Of a DNA stretch of 64,000 bases, positions 63,201 through 64,000 are shown one piece after another. This stretch comes from Phycisphaerae bacterium. GTDB taxonomy: Bacteria > Planctomycetota > Phycisphaerae > Tepidisphaerales > Tepidisphaeraceae. The notes under the pieces are model-generated. The model searched no databases and was not told the origin of the DNA. It saw only the letters and a list, made by a program, of their open reading frames with translations. The position numbers and the translations under genes were made by a program. Each line of letters starts with the position of its first letter. Position 1 is the stretch's first letter. The stretch is from the NCBI GenBank assembly GCA_025924315.1, contig JAICIO010000021.1:1-64000 (forward strand). The letters run 5' to 3'.

Positions 63201-64000
63201 ATTCCCGTGAAGGGCGATTCCTTCGCCGCGCAAATGGGGCCGGAGAAAACGCCGGCGGGGCCGTTCGAGACCATCACCGCGGACGGAAAGCCGTTCGCGT
63301 GGACGAAATTCCAGGTGAAAAACTCCACCGGCGCCGCCAAGCTGTCGATGCCGGATTCGTCGGTTCAATATTTCAACGCGACGTACAACGCATCGGAGCC
63401 GGGATCGGCAATCATGACCTTCGGGAGCGATGACGGCCTGACCGCGTGGCTGAACGGCGCGAAGATCCTCGCCAAGAACGTGAACCGCGCCCTCTCCGTC
63501 GAGCGCGACCAGGTTCATGTAAACCTGAAGAAAGGCGCCAATACGCTTCTGATGAAGGTGAACAACAACGCCGCCGACAGTGGGGTCTTCGCGAGAATCC
63601 GCTTCCGCGCCGCGGAGTTCGAGCCGGGCGAACTCGTCGCCGCTTTAGGCGATCCGAGCATCAAGCCCGATGTGAAGCAGGGCCGGCATCTCTTCGAGGT
63701 GCAAGGTTGCGTGAAGTGTCACACCACCGATCCGGACGAAACGCCGAAAGCGCCGTATCTCGGCGATGCCGGCGCGAAATACGATCGCAATTACTTCGTC
63801 ACCTCGATCCTTCGCCCCAGCGCGCAGATCGCGCAAGGCTTCGCGACGCAGAAGATCGTGGCGACGGGCGATGACGGCAAAGACGTCGAGTACATCGGCT
63901 TCATCTCAAAGGAAACGGCCGACGACGTGCGCCTCGGCGACGCCTCCGGCAAGGTGACGATCGTGCCCAAGTCCAAAATCAAATCGCGGACGACGCTGCC
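60255..64000 (+). CDS. PVC-type heme-binding CxxCH protein, partial at window edge
   Basis: 1248 codons visible, open at the right edge. TTG start with GAGGAG five bases upstream. Order: signal peptide (YVVCLLVGLAVAISSFAAD); beta-propeller dehydrogenase-like domain (about 60-395; AVSPNGDVYIGED, DTNGDGVADQREE, FDVSISPRMDIFTRDNTNDG); HEAT repeats (about 440-900); a jelly-roll-like domain with TFGSDDGLTAWLNGAKIL; and a cytochrome c motif CVKCH (C1152, C1155, H1156) followed by the TIGR02603-type C-terminus. Such proteins are expanded in Planctomycetota; they probably oxidise sugars outside the membrane. Substrate unknown. Confidence 0.9.
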   Translation, partial: MRYVVCLLVGLAVAISSFAADKAPHPRGKAGDKAKATAAQQPADPSDRYANVPKPTVPKEFDVKIVAAAPDIFSPASMAVSPNGDVYIGEDPYNTSDKREMGLGKVMLCRDTNGDGQADQFITFATGLCAPQGMCFVGDTLYVTNAPFLTALRDTNGDGVADQREELITGFGPVPQGLVHHIPSGVRMGIDGFLYVSVGDKGIVKATGTDGRTIQLHGGGVVRVRPDGTMLEVYSHGERNIFDVSISPRMDIFTRDNTNDGDGWWSRVAHIQRNANYGYPSFYVNFQDEMIPCIADYGSGSATGSLFVQDSRWPAPWNNALYTLDWVKGTLYRHDLKPKGATYDINSNDFIKGNAPTDVDMDARGRLYFCDWDRKSWGNSDAKGIISMITPKGMPAQPPMPKLSEASTFQLLDWLAYGSSVWRINAQREIIHRGGGPAYAIGLRSILEHNPSIDARVAAMYTLKETEGEASNETLAKLVNDPAMREHAIRALSNRDDQIASVDPQIFVNATKDANPRVREQAAVALGRLDARYAEALVPLMADPDVMIHHAAMRSLQRMNAFDACIAALKPGTRPELAKGILVVMRGLYSPRVIEALHAYIPAVKDPALQAEAMKSLARLYQTEAPWDGSWWETRPDTHGPYYKAANWAESNRVAAYLGEFVASSNPAIAKAAVAQIGFCRVTEAAPQLAKLAQNPGPLQMEAARAIVQLKADDPAVAAALEKIALDETQDANLRGDAADSLVRVSGDQGFDLLFHIATAIAQQKNPPARVVDAVANGVKMRKAIDALDKMVELTKSDQQPIRAAAAQTIVRVDKPECKAAVEKMWQDNDPKQIDALLTALSRTKKENGEPMLARIRPLLDEKRKETRQAAIAAVAHLEDVPSIPKLVQLAGKYVDQNPALLALADFGPAKVPDDQILPVSKAMVKGTSSLASSDAKDVYSKVLNATNAFLADKRLPQEEVSKLLSQIQLSGVFYEYMTAGPIPVKGDSFAAQMGPEKTPAGPFETITADGKPFAWTKFQVKNSTGAAKLSMPDSSVQYFNATYNASEPGSAIMTFGSDDGLTAWLNGAKILAKNVNRALSVERDQVHVNLKKGANTLLMKVNNNAADSGVFARIRFRAAEFEPGELVAALGDPSIKPDVKQGRHLFEVQGCVKCHTTDPDETPKAPYLGDAGAKYDRNYFVTSILRPSAQIAQGFATQKIVATGDDGKDVEYIGFISKETADDVRLGDASGKVTIVPKSKIKSRTTL

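Noticed and set aside
1-64000. tRNA, rRNA, riboswitch or transposase genes
   Set aside because: I looked in every gap and found no cloverleaf, rRNA core or transposase motif. Small structured RNAs cannot be excluded by eye.

Overview
The window is 64 kb of high-GC bacterial chromosome. It most likely comes from the Planctomycetota, and my best guess within that phylum is a soil or freshwater relative of the Phycisphaerae/Tepidisphaerales. The reasons are a PVC-type heme-binding CxxCH dehydrogenase-like protein at the right edge, a PEP-CTERM protein with autotransporter-type repeats, DUF1569, DUF3142 and DUF2934 proteins, CGYxLxG...CPECG zinc ribbons, a PilM-centred pilus-type operon of unusual build, and a scattered gene order for housekeeping functions. 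The phylum call is inference from gene content. I saw no rRNA, tRNA, CRISPR array, transposase, integrase or phage genes.

Layout. 0-12 kb: adenylate kinase; then on the minus strand efp, a PEP-CTERM surface protein, aroB, the acetyl-CoA carboxylase group pepP-accB-(tandem DUF1569)-accC, a 2-keto-3-deoxygluconate-type kinase, and pdxA. 12-21 kb: an exported protein of unknown role, a membrane endonuclease/exonuclease/phosphatase-fold protein, a PocR-GAF-SpoIIE phosphatase, an alpha/beta hydrolase, a CtpA-type protease, tsaD and nnrD. 21-23.2 kb: a probable accessory gene, a 701-residue protein with a restriction-nuclease-like N-terminus and a PIN-like C-terminus. 23-31.6 kb (minus): a VOC protein, gltX, pssA and psd (phosphatidylethanolamine synthesis), an exported TPR protein, a DUF3142 protein, and an isolated sdhB. 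31.7-37.3 kb (minus): a three-gene operon with a PilM-PilN-like fusion, a PilO-like protein and a proline-rich single-pass protein. 37.4-46.5 kb: mtaB-dtd, a cyclophilin, mutL, a small membrane protein, mutS and a methyltransferase. 46.6-60 kb: mostly planctomycete-type proteins of unknown function (HEAT, TPR, zinc-ribbon membrane proteins), an ECF sigma factor with a coupled membrane protein, a Bcp peroxiredoxin and a GT-C/TPR membrane protein. 60.2 kb to the end: the large heme protein, cut by the window edge.

The outstanding feature is not a gene. About twenty distinct families of inverted-repeat sequences fill the gaps between genes. Many are two arms in opposite orientation around a short loop, and several have arms built from tandem 7-12 nt units. 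At least eight families occur more than once in this window. Copies lie inside coding sequence of mutL, mtaB (twice) and pssA. They supply the stop codons of mutL, mutS, gltX, pssA, dtd and an alpha/beta hydrolase gene, the start codon of nnrD, and apparently the ribosome-binding site of tsaD. One family is nested inside another at 50.1-50.35 kb. Many longer reading frames into flanking DNA come from translating these repeats, so starts were chosen downstream of them where possible.

How the genes work together: accB/accC (fatty acid initiation), pssA/psd (phospholipids), efp, gltX, tsaD, mtaB and dtd (translation and tRNA quality), mutL/mutS (mismatch repair), aroB and pdxA (cofactor and aromatic synthesis) are core functions. 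They are interspersed with lineage-specific envelope proteins. Promoter calls are by eye and tentative.
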